This document shows, piece after piece, positions 8,212 through 16,951 of a stretch of 18,840 nt of DNA. Source of the stretch: DATLEX01 sp035525045 (lineage in GTDB: Bacteria > Acidobacteriota > Thermoanaerobaculia > Gp7-AA8); contig DATLEX010000319.1 of NCBI GenBank assembly GCA_035525045.1, forward strand, positions 1 through 18,840, in the 5' to 3' direction. Each line of letters opens with the position of its first letter. Positions within the stretch are counted from its first letter, which is position 1. The translations under genes and the position numbers were made by a program. Under the pieces are notes generated by a model. It was not told the origin of the DNA. It did not search any database and saw only the letters and a program-made list of their open reading frames with translations.

Positions 8212-9657
8212 TCATCCCTCATCTCTCAACCTTTCCAGGATTTTCTCGTGCACGCCGCCGAAGGCCCCGGAGGACATGATGAGGATGACGTCGCCCTCCC
8301 GGGCCTCGGCGGCGACGCGCGCGGCGATGGAGTCGAACTCATCGATCTGCTCGGCCGGGATGCCGTCGCCCTCGAGTCGGGCCGTCATGTCGGGGACCGA
8401 CATCATGTGCTCCAGACCGTACCGCTCCTGGTAGCGCTGCCTGTGAAAGATGGGACCGATGATCACCCGGTCAGCCTCGTGAAACGCGTCGACGTAGCCG
8501 GCCTCGAACTCTTTCCGGCTCGAGGAGATGGACCGCGGCTCGAAGAGGGCCCAGATTCGCCGCCCCGGGTAGCGTTTTCGGGCGCCGTCGAGGGTGGTGG
8601 CGATGGCCGTCGGATGATGGGCGAAGTCGTCGATGACGGTCACGCCGCGCTCGACGCCGCGGACCTCCATTCGCCGCTTGATGCCGGCGAAGCTCTCCAG
8701 CCCTTTCTGAATGTCCTCGGCCGCCAGACCGCGCAGGCGAGCCACGGCGGCCACGGCCAGCGCGTTCAGCACGTTGTGACGGCCCGGGAGCGTGGTCCGG
8801 AACCGGAACCACTCCTTCCCCTCCCACCGCGCGGTGAACGAGGTGATATCGGGCGCGAACTCGGGATCGGCCGCGGCGAATTCGCATCGGCGGTCCCACC
8901 CGAACGAGACCCAGCGGGCGCGAGCGCCGGCTCGCAGCGGCCGGACGTTCTCGTCGTCTGCGTTGGCCACGATGACGCCGGCGGGCGCCACCTGCGCCAC
9001 CGCCTTCCGGAAGGCGTCGACGATCGCGCCGAGGTCGTCGTAGATGTCGGCGTGATCGAACTCGATGTTGTTCACCAGCAGCGTGTTGGCGTGGTAGTGC
9101 AGGAACTTCGGACCCTTGTCGAAGAAAGCGGTGTTGTACTCGTCGCCCTCGATGACGAAGTCCGGTCCCTCGCCGAGCTTGAAGTTGTGGTTGAAGTTCA
9201 GGGGGATCCCGCCGACCACGAAGCTGACCTCGCGCCCCGCCGCCTCCAGCACCCACGCCATGAGCGAGGTGGTGGTGGTCTTCCCGTGCGTTCCGGCCAC
9301 CACCACCGAATGCTTCTGGCGAATGAACAGCTCGTGGATGGCCTCCGGCATGGAGGTGTACGGCAGGTCCAGCTCCAGCGTCGCCGCGGCCTCCGGGTTG
9401 GTCCGGGCGGCGGCGTTCCCCACCACCACCAGGTCGGGGCGAAACGTCTCCAGGTGCTCCTTCGTATATCCAGCGAGCACCGGGATGCGGAGGCTCTCGA
9501 GGTAGGTGGACATGGGCGGATAGACGTGCTCATCGGAGCCGGCGACCTGGTAGCCGCGCTGCTGCAGCATCCCGGCCAGGGAGGCCATGGCGGTTCCGCA
9601 GATCCCGATCAGGTAGACGCGTTCGAGGATCGAAGGAAGCTGGTTGAGATGCGGCAT
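8212..9657 (-). CDS. mpl: UDP-N-acetylmuramate:L-alanyl-gamma-D-glutamyl-meso-diaminopimelate ligase (Mpl)
   Basis: The protein is 481 residues, within the Mpl range. The N-terminal Rossmann-like Mur domain has IGICGTAMASLAGML (17-31). The ATP loop AGTHGKTTTTSL starts at 121. Further Mur-ligase features are GDEYNTAFFDKGPKF, NNIEFDHADIY, LPGRHNVLNALA, DDFAHHPTAI and the Mpl-typical FEPRS-SSR-EF. The enzyme attaches recovered murein tripeptide to UDP-MurNAc in cytoplasmic peptidoglycan recycling. MurC is the nearest alternative, but GDEYNTAFFDKGPKF and the FEPRS motif favour Mpl. The ATG at 9657-9655 gives a start close to the fold. No strong ribosome-binding site is seen. It is the first gene of an mpl-greA unit. 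Confidence 0.93.
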   Translation of the reverse strand: MPHLNQLPSILERVYLIGICGTAMASLAGMLQQRGYQVAGSDEHVYPPMSTYLESLRIPVLAGYTKEHLETFRPDLVVVGNAAARTNPEAAATLELDLPYTSMPEAIHELFIRQKHSVVVAGTHGKTTTTSLMAWVLEAAGREVSFVVGGIPLNFNHNFKLGEGPDFVIEGDEYNTAFFDKGPKFLHYHANTLLVNNIEFDHADIYDDLGAIVDAFRKAVAQVAPAGVIVANADDENVRPLRAGARARWVSFGWDRRCEFAAADPEFAPDITSFTARWEGKEWFRFRTTLPGRHNVLNALAVAAVARLRGLAAEDIQKGLESFAGIKRRMEVRGVERGVTVIDDFAHHPTAIATTLDGARKRYPGRRIWALFEPRSISSSRKEFEAGYVDAFHEADRVIIGPIFHRQRYQERYGLEHMMSVPDMTARLEGDGIPAEQIDEFDSIAARVAAEAREGDVILIMSSGAFGGVHEKILERLRDEG

Positions 9658-9835
9658 CAGGGGGCCTTTCGATCAACGGCGGAGCTGCTGCGGCCGCCCT
9701 CAGCAAGATTCATGCGTTTCGGCATTGAAATCATAGAATCAACGGAACCGTCGGCGGGGGGAATGGTCCCTCTGGACGCTCTGTTCGCAACGCCAGTCTA
9801 GAGACAATCACGTCGTCAACCAGGGAGGTTTTCTG

Positions 9836-10891
9836 ATGTCGAAGCGAATCACCATCCTCACCCTCGCACTGCTGGTCGCGCTGGCCGGCTCGGCCATGGC
9901 CGAGACCGAAGCCACCGCAAGCCCGCGCCTGACCCTCGTCGATCCTGTCAAGGACTTCGGGACGGTGGCCAAGGGCGAGAAGCTGACCTGGTCCTTCACG
10001 ATCAAGAACACCGGGACGGCGGATCTGGAGATCCTGGCCGCTCGTCCGGCCTGCGGCTGCACGGTGGCCGAGTTCGACAAGGTCATCAAGCCGGGCCAGA
10101 CCGGGAAGGTCGTTTCGGTGGTCGACACCGCCTCGTTCAACGGGCCGATCGCCAAGAGCGTGGCCCTGGAGACCAACGATCCCAACGCGCCGGTCGCGCA
10201 GGTGACGATCTCCGCCGACGTCAAGCCGTACGTCGACGCCCATCCGGCCGCCTTCGTCCGCTACAACATGCTGCAGGGGGAAGTCGAGGCCCAGACCGTC
10301 ACCCTCTTCTCGGAGGAATCGGAGCCGTTCGAGATCGTGCGGGTGGACACGCCGCACGAGTGGATCAAGGTCGACTACAAGAAGGTCGACGTCCCGCTCC
10401 CGGGCGTCGGGCGCAAGGGACAGGACCAGTATCGCTTCGTCTTCACCGTCGGCGGTCCCGATGCGCGCATCGGCGCGGTCGCCGAGAGGGTGCGCATCGT
10501 GACGAACTCGAAGCACCAGCCTGAGTTCTTCGTCAACGTGACCGGCGTGATCCGCCCCACGGTCCGCATCGAGCCGACCGCCCTGAACTTCGGCGAGGTC
10601 GCTCCCGCCGGCGAGAACGCCACGCGGTCGGTGTTTCTCAAGTCTCTCAACCTGAAGACGCCGGAGAACTTCGTCGTCACCAGGGCGGAGTCGAGCCTCC
10701 CGGGCGTGAAGACGGCCGTGAAGCCGACAGGCATCAAGGGTGAGTACGAAGTCACGCTCGAAGTGGCGAAGGACGCGAAGACGGGCAACTTCAAGGGCGA
10801 CGTGAAGATCTATACCAACGACAGCATCTACTCGGTGGTCACGATTCCGGTGACCGGCACGGTGAAGGTGGCAACCTCCGCTTCCCGGTAA
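9836..10891 (+). CDS. Secreted DUF1573-domain (ASH-like) protein
   Basis: The protein is 351 residues. A Sec signal peptide ends around AMA|ET (about residue 22). A DUF1573 domain of beta-sandwich type covers roughly 33-130: DFGTVAKGEKLTWSFTIKNTG, then the conserved CGC within PACGCTVAEF, then IKPGQTGKV. A second repeat-like domain, about 245-345, starts PTALNFGEVAPAGENATRS. Such domains occur in periplasmic or surface proteins, and their ligand is generally unknown. AGGGAGG (9822-9828) sits seven bases before the ATG, which is a strong start. There is no C-terminal IPTL- or PEP-CTERM tail. It is followed at once by its own intrinsic terminator and converges on prfA. Confidence 0.9.
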   Translation: MSKRITILTLALLVALAGSAMAETEATASPRLTLVDPVKDFGTVAKGEKLTWSFTIKNTGTADLEILAARPACGCTVAEFDKVIKPGQTGKVVSVVDTASFNGPIAKSVALETNDPNAPVAQVTISADVKPYVDAHPAAFVRYNMLQGEVEAQTVTLFSEESEPFEIVRVDTPHEWIKVDYKKVDVPLPGVGRKGQDQYRFVFTVGGPDARIGAVAERVRIVTNSKHQPEFFVNVTGVIRPTVRIEPTALNFGEVAPAGENATRSVFLKSLNLKTPENFVVTRAESSLPGVKTAVKPTGIKGEYEVTLEVAKDAKTGNFKGDVKIYTNDSIYSVVTIPVTGTVKVATSASR

Positions 10892-10913
10892 CGATCGTCC
10901 CACCCGAACTGCG

Positions 10914-10938
10914 AAAGGCCGCCTCCGGGCGGCCTTTT
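10914..10938 (+). terminator. Intrinsic terminator of the DUF1573 gene
   Basis: AAAGGCCGCC (10914-10923), loop TCCG, GGCGGCC and then TTTT. The stem is ten base pairs counting the A-T extension. It lies 22 bases after the stop codon. Confidence 0.85.
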
Positions 10939-11015
10939 GGATTTTGGATTTTGGATTTTGGATTGCCAGCCAGCCCGGGCGTGAAAATCCAAAATCTAAA
11001 ATCTAAAATCCAAAA
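10935..11015. repeat. 30-bp AT-rich inverted repeat of TTTTGGA heptamers
   Basis: The left arm (10935-10964) is four tandem TTTTGGA units plus TT. The right arm (10986-11015) is its complement, with two C-to-T changes that still pair as G-U. The loop is 21 bases. The right arm ends exactly at the prfA stop codon (11018-11016), and the left arm uses the T tract of the DUF1573 terminator. It is far richer in A+T than anything else in the window. It probably acts as the 3' end structure of the prfA operon. Confidence 0.75.
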
Positions 11016-12092
<1,077 letters not shown>

Positions 12093-12098
12093 GCGTCG

Positions 12099-12144
12099 GC
12101 TCTCGGCTCTCGGCTCTCCGGAGATCCGCCCGAGAGCCGAGAGC
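12099..12144. repeat. Inverted repeat of CTCTCGG units between DUF1385 and prfA
   Basis: GCTCTCGGCTCTCG (12099-12112) pairs perfectly with its complement at 12131-12144. The left side carries three tandem CTCGGCT units, so several registers are possible. An inner CTCCGGAG palindrome sits in the loop. It lies in the 72-base gap directly upstream of the prfA start, on the transcript that joins the two genes. No T tract is present. Confidence 0.55.
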
Positions 12145-12164
12145 GGGCAGCCGCTCGCCGTTCT

Positions 12165-13184
12165 CTAGGCTACCGCGGCCTGCTTGCCGTCTTCGACCGC
12201 GTCGTACAGAAGCGCTTCTTTCAGCGCCACGATGGCGATCTCGAGCTGCTGATCATCCGGCTGCCTGGTGGTGATCTTCTGAAGCCAGAGGCCGGGGGTG
12301 ATCAGGGTGCGGCAGACCCGGCTGTCGAGGTGGCGGGCCGAGTAGCGGATGACCTCGTAGGCGAGGCCGGCGATGAGGGGCAGCAGGACGACGCGCGCCC
12401 CGAACTTGATCAGGAACGGCGCCGTCGACGGCACGAGCGAGAAGACCAGGATGGAGATGGCCATCACGAACAGCAGGAAGCTCGTCCCGCAGCGGGGATG
12501 GAGCGTCGACTTGCCGCGGGCGTTCTCCACCGTCAGCTCCTCGCTGGCCTCGAAGGTGTACACCGTCTTGTGCTCGGCGCCGTGGTACTGGAAGACGCGC
12601 CGGATCTCGTCCATGAACGAGATCGACCAGACGTAGACGAAGAAGAACACCGCCCGGATGACCCCGTCGATGAGGTTGTAGGCGAAGTTGCCCATCGACG
12701 GGTAGAGATAGTGCTTGATCAGGTTGGCCAGGCCGAGGGGGGCGAGGATGAAAAGTCCCACGGCCAGGGCGAGAGCCATGAGCATCGACGAAGCGATGGC
12801 CCAGCCGGAGATCTCCTCTTCCCCATCCTTCTCCGCGCCGGAGACCACGGCCGAGTAATTCAGGGCCCGGATGCCGAGGATGAGCGACTGGATGAGGACG
12901 ACCGATCCGCGCAGGACCGGCGTCTTGAGGATCGGGTACCTGGTGGTGACCGAGACGAGCCGGTCCTTCTTGATGGCCACCCCGCCGTCCGGCTGCCTCA
13001 CCGCAACCGAGTAGCCGCTCAGCGAGCGCATCATCACGCCCTCGATGACCGCCTGCCCGCCGATGAGCATGTCGACGTTCCTGTCGGGCCGCCCCGCCGG
13101 TGCCGACGAGGTCAGACCATTGGTGACGGCACCGAAGGTGCCGGTGAGGAGGCGTGCGGCTCCGGTCCAGGCTCGACGGATCAT
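12165..13184 (-). CDS. DUF1385 (YqhQ-like) membrane protein
   Basis: The protein is 339 residues with about five membrane segments. Conserved DUF1385 blocks are visible: GGQAVIEGVMMR near residue 42, MDEIRRVFQYHGAEHKTVY in the middle, and HPRCGTSFL. The paired His residues and the HPRCG motif suggest a metal or redox site, but no reaction is established for the family. The ATG at 13184-13182 overlaps the rpmE stop (TGATG), which indicates translational coupling. A longer frame upstream is inside rpmE and is rejected. Being placed between rpmE and prfA is a conserved arrangement in several phyla, so the label is secure even though the function is not. Confidence 0.93.
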   Translation of the reverse strand: MIRRAWTGAARLLTGTFGAVTNGLTSSAPAGRPDRNVDMLIGGQAVIEGVMMRSLSGYSVAVRQPDGGVAIKKDRLVSVTTRYPILKTPVLRGSVVLIQSLILGIRALNYSAVVSGAEKDGEEEISGWAIASSMLMALALAVGLFILAPLGLANLIKHYLYPSMGNFAYNLIDGVIRAVFFFVYVWSISFMDEIRRVFQYHGAEHKTVYTFEASEELTVENARGKSTLHPRCGTSFLLFVMAISILVFSLVPSTAPFLIKFGARVVLLPLIAGLAYEVIRYSARHLDSRVCRTLITPGLWLQKITTRQPDDQQLEIAIVALKEALLYDAVEDGKQAAVA

Positions 13185-13408
13185 CAGCCCTTCTTTGCCG
13201 CGGCGGCCTGACCCTTCGCATAGCGCTGCTGGAAGCGGTCGATGCGGCCGGCCGAGTCGACCAGCTTCTGCTTGCCGGTGAAGAACGGATGGCACTTCGA
13301 GCAGATCTCGATGCGCAGATCCTTGCGGGTGGAGCCGGTCGTCCACGTCTCGCCGCAGGCGCAGTGGACGTTGACCTGATGGTAGGCCGGATGAATCTCT
13401 GGTTTCAT
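13184..13408 (-). CDS. rpmE: Ribosomal protein L31, zinc-binding type
   Basis: The protein is 74 residues. MKPEIHPAYHQVNVHCACG and EICSKCHPFFTGKQK are the L31 signatures. Cysteines 16, 18, 36 and 39 are all present, so this is the zinc-containing (C+) form rather than the YkgM-like zinc-free paralogue. The tail is extended by AAAAKKG. The ATG at 13408-13406 is the only start that gives the family N-terminus. It is the first gene of the operon with DUF1385 and prfA, behind a -10-like box at 13455-13460. Confidence 0.97.
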   Translation of the reverse strand: MKPEIHPAYHQVNVHCACGETWTTGSTRKDLRIEICSKCHPFFTGKQKLVDSAGRIDRFQQRYAKGQAAAAKKG

Positions 13409-13454
13409 GTGCTTGACCCCGTAGTCGTCTTTCCTAGGGTGTCTGGAAACGGCG

Positions 13455-13460
13455 AGTATA
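13455..13460 (-). promoter_or_regulatory. Candidate -10 box for the rpmE operon
   Basis: The minus strand reads TATACT here (five of six bases of TATAAT). It lies in the short gap between the kinase stop (13479) and the rpmE start, with an AT-rich spacer upstream. The -35 region is not convincing. The predicted start would leave a leader of about 40 bases. Confidence 0.4.
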
Positions 13461-13478
13461 GCCTTTTTATTCTGGGTC

Positions 13479-14732
13479 TTACGCGGCCGGGATCCGCACC
13501 TCGAAGGTCGCTCCCCCCGCCGGGCGATTGTAGGCACGGATGGCCCCTCCATGGAGCAGGACGAGGTGCTTGGCGATGGCCAGGCCCAGCCCGACGCCGG
13601 GGACCGCTTGCGACCGGCTGCGGTCGATGCGGTAGAAACGGCTGAAGATCCGCTCGGCGTCGTAGGGGGCGATCCCCTCTCCCTCGTCCGATACACGAAT
13701 CACGGCCTCGCCCTCCTCCCGCACCAGCTCGACCGTGATCTCCCCTCCTCCGCCGTGCTTCCAGGCATTGTCGAGGAGGTTGGAGAAGATCTGCTGGAGG
13801 CGGAGGGGGTCGGCCGGCGCGGCGAGGTGCTCGCCGACGACTTTGAAGGTGACCTTCTCCCCCGCCAGGCGCTCCCGGAACTCGTTGCAGAGCTCGCCCA
13901 GGACCTCGTGCAGGTCGACCCGCCGCTTCTCCAGGACCAGCTCGCCCGATTCGATCCGGTTCAGCTCGGCCACATCCTTCACCAGCCGCTCGATGCGGTT
14001 CAACTGCCTGAGGACGACCTGGCGCAGCGCCTGCTCGTGCTCGGGCGTCAGCGCGCCACCGTCGAGTGTCTCCGCGGCGGAGCGGAGACCCGCCAGCGGC
14101 GTCCCGACCTCGTGCGAGAAGTCGTCGAGGAAGTCCCGCCGCGTCCGCTGCAGCCGGGCCACCTCCGTGACGTCGAGGAAGAGGGCGACGGCGGCGATGC
14201 CGCTCTCCGGCTTGATCGGCACGACGGACATCTCGATCTGCCGCTCGGCGGCGCCGTCCGGAACGATTACGCGCTCGGAGACCTGCTGCCCGGCGAGCGC
14301 GGACTCGACGGCCTCGGCAACACTTCGTTTCCGGACGATCTCCAGCACGGACCGTCCCTCGAAGGGCCCCGAGGAATCGAACAATTCGGCGATGCGATCG
14401 TTGGCGAACACGACCCGCCCGGAGGAGCCGACCGCGAGCACTCCTTCGCGAAGGGCCCCGAAGATCTGATCGAGCGCGGAGCGGCGCTCGCGGAACGAGG
14501 CACTCTCGCGCTCGGCGGTCTCACGGGCGCGATCGGCCGTCGCCCGAGCCTCGTCGCCACGGCGCAGCAGCCAGGCCCTCGCCGCGAGCGCCGGCACGAG
14601 GAAGGCGGCGACCACCGCCAGAGCGAAGGCGGCCGACTGGCCGGACGAAGCGCCGAGGCGGGTCAGCACGAAGAGGGAGGCGCCGGCGAGGATCACGCCG
14701 GCGGCGAGGGAGCTGCTGACGAGGACTCGCAT
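13479..14732 (-). CDS. phoR: PhoR-like sensor histidine kinase with PAS domain
   Basis: The protein is 417 residues. Two membrane helices (about 7-26 and 34-56) are separated by only a few residues, so there is almost no periplasmic sensor, as in PhoR. A PAS domain covers about 88-190 (ALREGVLAVGSSGRVVFAND). The H box FLDDFSHEVGTPLAGL has His207. The N box is FSNLLDNAWKH, the G1 box DEGEGI begins at D349, and the G2 box GVGLGLAI is at 379-386. In the H box the usual Arg after SHE-L is Gly210. The enzyme autophosphorylates and passes phosphate to the response regulator encoded three bases upstream. Its position at the end of the Pst operon supports phosphate sensing through PhoU and PstB. Confidence 0.9.
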   Translation of the reverse strand: MRVLVSSSLAAGVILAGASLFVLTRLGASSGQSAAFALAVVAAFLVPALAARAWLLRRGDEARATADRARETAERESASFRERRSALDQIFGALREGVLAVGSSGRVVFANDRIAELFDSSGPFEGRSVLEIVRKRSVAEAVESALAGQQVSERVIVPDGAAERQIEMSVVPIKPESGIAAVALFLDVTEVARLQRTRRDFLDDFSHEVGTPLAGLRSAAETLDGGALTPEHEQALRQVVLRQLNRIERLVKDVAELNRIESGELVLEKRRVDLHEVLGELCNEFRERLAGEKVTFKVVGEHLAAPADPLRLQQIFSNLLDNAWKHGGGGEITVELVREEGEAVIRVSDEGEGIAPYDAERIFSRFYRIDRSRSQAVPGVGLGLAIAKHLVLLHGGAIRAYNRPAGGATFEVRIPAA

Positions 14733-14735
14733 GGG

Positions 14736-15464
14736 TCAGGCGCCGTCGCCCGGGGCCTCGAAGCGATAGCCATAGCCGATCACCGTCCGAATGCGGTCCT
14801 TGCCGATCTTCTTTCGGAGGTTCCGGATGTGGGCGTCGACGGTCCTGGTCTCGACGTCGTCGGCGACCTGCCACACCTCGGAGAGGATGCGTTCGCGGGA
14901 GACGACGGCGGGGCGGTTGCGCACCAGCATCCAGAGGAGCTCCAGTTCTTTCTTGGCCAGCTTCACCTCTTCGCCGCCGACGTAGACGCGAAGGGTACGT
15001 CCGTCGATGCGGAGCTCCCCGTCGTCGTAGACCGAGGCCTCGCCATCGGCGCCTTTGGAGCGGCGGAGGATGGCCGCGACGCGCGCGAGCAGCTCCCGGA
15101 CGCTGAACGGCTTGACCAGGTAGTCGTCGGCGCCGAGCTCCAGCCCGGTGATGCGGTCCTGCTCGGAGGCGCGCGCGGTGAGCATCAGGATCGGCAGCGA
15201 GGAAGTGGCGTCGGTGCGCCGGAGCTCGCGGCAGATGGTGAAGCCGTCGAGGTCGGGCAGGTTCAGGTCGAGGATCAGGAAGTCGAAGCCGCCCTGCTGC
15301 ACGCCGAGCAGGCCTTCGTGTCCGTTGTCCCAGTTGGACACCGCGTAGCCCTCGCGCTCGAGGTTCAGGCGGATGGTGAAGGAGAGATCGGGGTCGTCTT
15401 CGATCACCCCGACACGCGCCTGCGCACGCGCCGGGTCGCTGCCGCTCTGGCTACGGCGACTCAT
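14736..15464 (-). CDS. phoB: PhoB/OmpR-family response regulator
   Basis: The protein is 242 residues. The receiver domain has the acidic cluster E22-D23-D24, phospho-acceptor D66 in LILDLNLPDLDG, T94 and K117 (LVKPFS). The C-terminal winged-helix DNA-binding domain (about 145-236) has ELELLWMLVRNRPAVVSRE, the recognition helix region TVDAHIRNLRKKIG and the GYGYRF wing. It should bind promoters of phosphate-starvation genes when phosphorylated. No Pho box can be tested, because the start of the Pst operon lies outside the window. The ATG overlaps the end of phoU by 14 bases. The first 17 residues are polar and variable, so a slightly later start is possible. Confidence 0.92.
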   Translation of the reverse strand: MSRRSQSGSDPARAQARVGVIEDDPDLSFTIRLNLEREGYAVSNWDNGHEGLLGVQQGGFDFLILDLNLPDLDGFTICRELRRTDATSSLPILMLTARASEQDRITGLELGADDYLVKPFSVRELLARVAAILRRSKGADGEASVYDDGELRIDGRTLRVYVGGEEVKLAKKELELLWMLVRNRPAVVSRERILSEVWQVADDVETRTVDAHIRNLRKKIGKDRIRTVIGYGYRFEAPGDGA

Positions 15465-16110
15465 CGCTGTGCTTGATCACCTTTCCCTCGGCCAGGTAGA
15501 CGACCATCTCGCAGATGTTCGTGGCCGAGTCGGCGATCCGCTCGAAGTACTTTCCGATGAAGGTGAGCCGGATGGCGCGGGAGATGTTGCGCGAGTCTTC
15601 GAGCATGTAGGTCAGCAGCTCACGGAAGGACTGCTCGGTGAGCAGGTCGACATCGTCGTCGCGGGCGATGACCTGCCGGGCCAGGGCCGGATCGCGCCGG
15701 ACGAACGCGTCGAGGGCCTGCCGAACCATGTCCTGGGCCATTCGGGCCAGGCGCGGAATGTCGATCAGCGGCTTGAGCGGCGGCTCGCGGTTGAGCTCGA
15801 TGGCCCGCTCGCAGACATCGACGGCCAGATCGGCGATCCGCTCCAGCTCGGGAGTGATCTTCATCGCCGCGGCGACGAAGCGAAGGTCGACGGCCGCCGG
15901 CTGCATCTTGGCGATCAGCTCGATGGTGTGCTGGTCGATCTCCAGCTCCATCTGATCGATGGCGTTGTCGGCGGCGATCACTCGCTCGGCCACGGCCGTG
16001 TCGCGCTCCAAAAGGGCCCGGATGGACTCGTTGATCGAGTCCTCCACCATCGCCCCCATCCGCAGGAGCAGCTCCTTGAGGTGCTCGATCTCACGGTCGA
16101 AGTGGCGCAC
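15451..16110 (-). CDS. phoU: Phosphate signalling protein PhoU
   Basis: The protein is 219 residues from a GTG at 16110-16108, two bases after the pstB stop. It starts MRHFDREIEHLKELLLRMG, the normal PhoU N-terminus. It has two repeated three-helix PhoU units, with E-x-IAD metal-binding clusters at PELERIADLAVDVCERA and YFERIADSATNICEMV. PhoU couples the Pst transporter to PhoR and restrains the Pho response when phosphate is plentiful. The frame stays open far upstream but there overlaps pstB out of frame, so the long version is rejected. The length fits the family. Confidence 0.95.
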   Translation of the reverse strand: MRHFDREIEHLKELLLRMGAMVEDSINESIRALLERDTAVAERVIAADNAIDQMELEIDQHTIELIAKMQPAAVDLRFVAAAMKITPELERIADLAVDVCERAIELNREPPLKPLIDIPRLARMAQDMVRQALDAFVRRDPALARQVIARDDDVDLLTEQSFRELLTYMLEDSRNISRAIRLTFIGKYFERIADSATNICEMVVYLAEGKVIKHSDESP

Positions 16111-16112
16111 GC

Positions 16113-16940
16113 CTATCCAAACCTTCCGGTAATGTAATCCTCTGTCAACTTCTGCTTCGGGTTCATGAAGATCGTGTTGGTCAGGTCGTACTCCACGAGC
16201 TTCCCGAGCATGAAGAAGGCGGTGCGGTCGGAGACGCGCGCGGCCTGCTGCATGTTGTGCGTGACGATGACGATGGTGTAGTTGCTCTTCAGCTCGTAGA
16301 TCAGCTCCTCGATCTTCTGCGTGGCGATCGGGTCGAGCGCCGAGGCCGGCTCGTCCATCAGGAGCACTTCCGGGTCGACCGCAAGCGCACGGGCGATGCA
16401 GAGGCGCTGCTGCTGGCCGCCTGAGAGCGACAGCGCGCTGCTGCTGAGACGGTCCTTCACTTCCTCCCACAAGGCGGCCCGCTGGAGCGACCGCTCCACG
16501 ACCTCGTCGAGGAGCCGGCGGCCGTGAACGCCGCCGATGCGCAGCCCGTAGGCCACGTTCTCGTAGACCGACTTCGGGAAAGGGTTCGACTTCTGGAACA
16601 CCATCCCCACCTTGCGGCGCAGCGCCACCACGTCCACCGACGGCGCGTACAGGTCCTGATCGTCCAGCGTCACCCGCCCCCGTGCCCGCGCCCCCGGGAT
16701 GATGTCGTTCATCCGGTTGATCGAGCGGATGAACGTCGACTTCCCGCATCCGGACGGCCCGATGAAGGCGGTCACCTGCTTCTCGGGAATGTCCATGGCG
16801 ATGTCGTGCAGGACGTGAAGATCGCCGTAGTAGAAGTTGAAGTCCCGCACCTCGATCTTCGGCTTCGCGGCGGGCTCGGAACGAGGTGTCGGCATCGCGT
16901 CTCGGTACTGCCTCTCGGCTGCGAACTCGATTGTAGTCAC
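16113..16940 (-). CDS. pstB: Phosphate ABC transporter ATP-binding protein PstB
   Basis: The protein is 275 residues from GTG 16940-16938. Walker A is GPSGCGKST (61-69), the Q loop is MVFQKSNPFPKS, the signature is LSGGQQQR (172-179), Walker B is VLLMDEP (192-198) and the H-loop His228 lies in VTHNM. The end KLTEDYITGRFG is PstB-typical. An ATG at 16895-16893 would give 260 residues and has AGAGG upstream. Since the conserved part begins only near residue 28, that start is equally possible. The gap to pstA is 11 bases. Confidence 0.96.
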   Translation of the reverse strand: MTTIEFAAERQYRDAMPTPRSEPAAKPKIEVRDFNFYYGDLHVLHDIAMDIPEKQVTAFIGPSGCGKSTFIRSINRMNDIIPGARARGRVTLDDQDLYAPSVDVVALRRKVGMVFQKSNPFPKSVYENVAYGLRIGGVHGRRLLDEVVERSLQRAALWEEVKDRLSSSALSLSGGQQQRLCIARALAVDPEVLLMDEPASALDPIATQKIEELIYELKSNYTIVIVTHNMQQAARVSDRTAFFMLGKLVEYDLTNTIFMNPKQKLTEDYITGRFG

Positions 16941-16951
16941 CCCGGCTCACT

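Noticed and set aside
6515..8434. Long plus-strand open frame opposite the greA-like gene
   Set aside because: Antisense shadow of a GC-rich gene with clear domains. It has no start signal and runs across the mpl-greA boundary.
9658..9835. Promoters for mpl and the DUF1573 gene in the divergent gap (TAGAAT at 9734-9739 on plus, TATGAT-like on minus)
   Set aside because: Neither has a -35 partner at an acceptable distance. The gap must hold promoters, but I cannot place them with confidence.
10800..10891. IPTL-CTERM sorting tail on the secreted DUF1573 protein as a substrate of XrtH
   Set aside because: The C-terminus ends TVKVATSASR, with no IPTL motif, membrane helix or basic end.
12165..13346. 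Longer DUF1385 protein starting inside rpmE
   Set aside because: The extra 54 residues are out-of-frame rpmE sequence. The TGATG junction gives the proper start at 13184.
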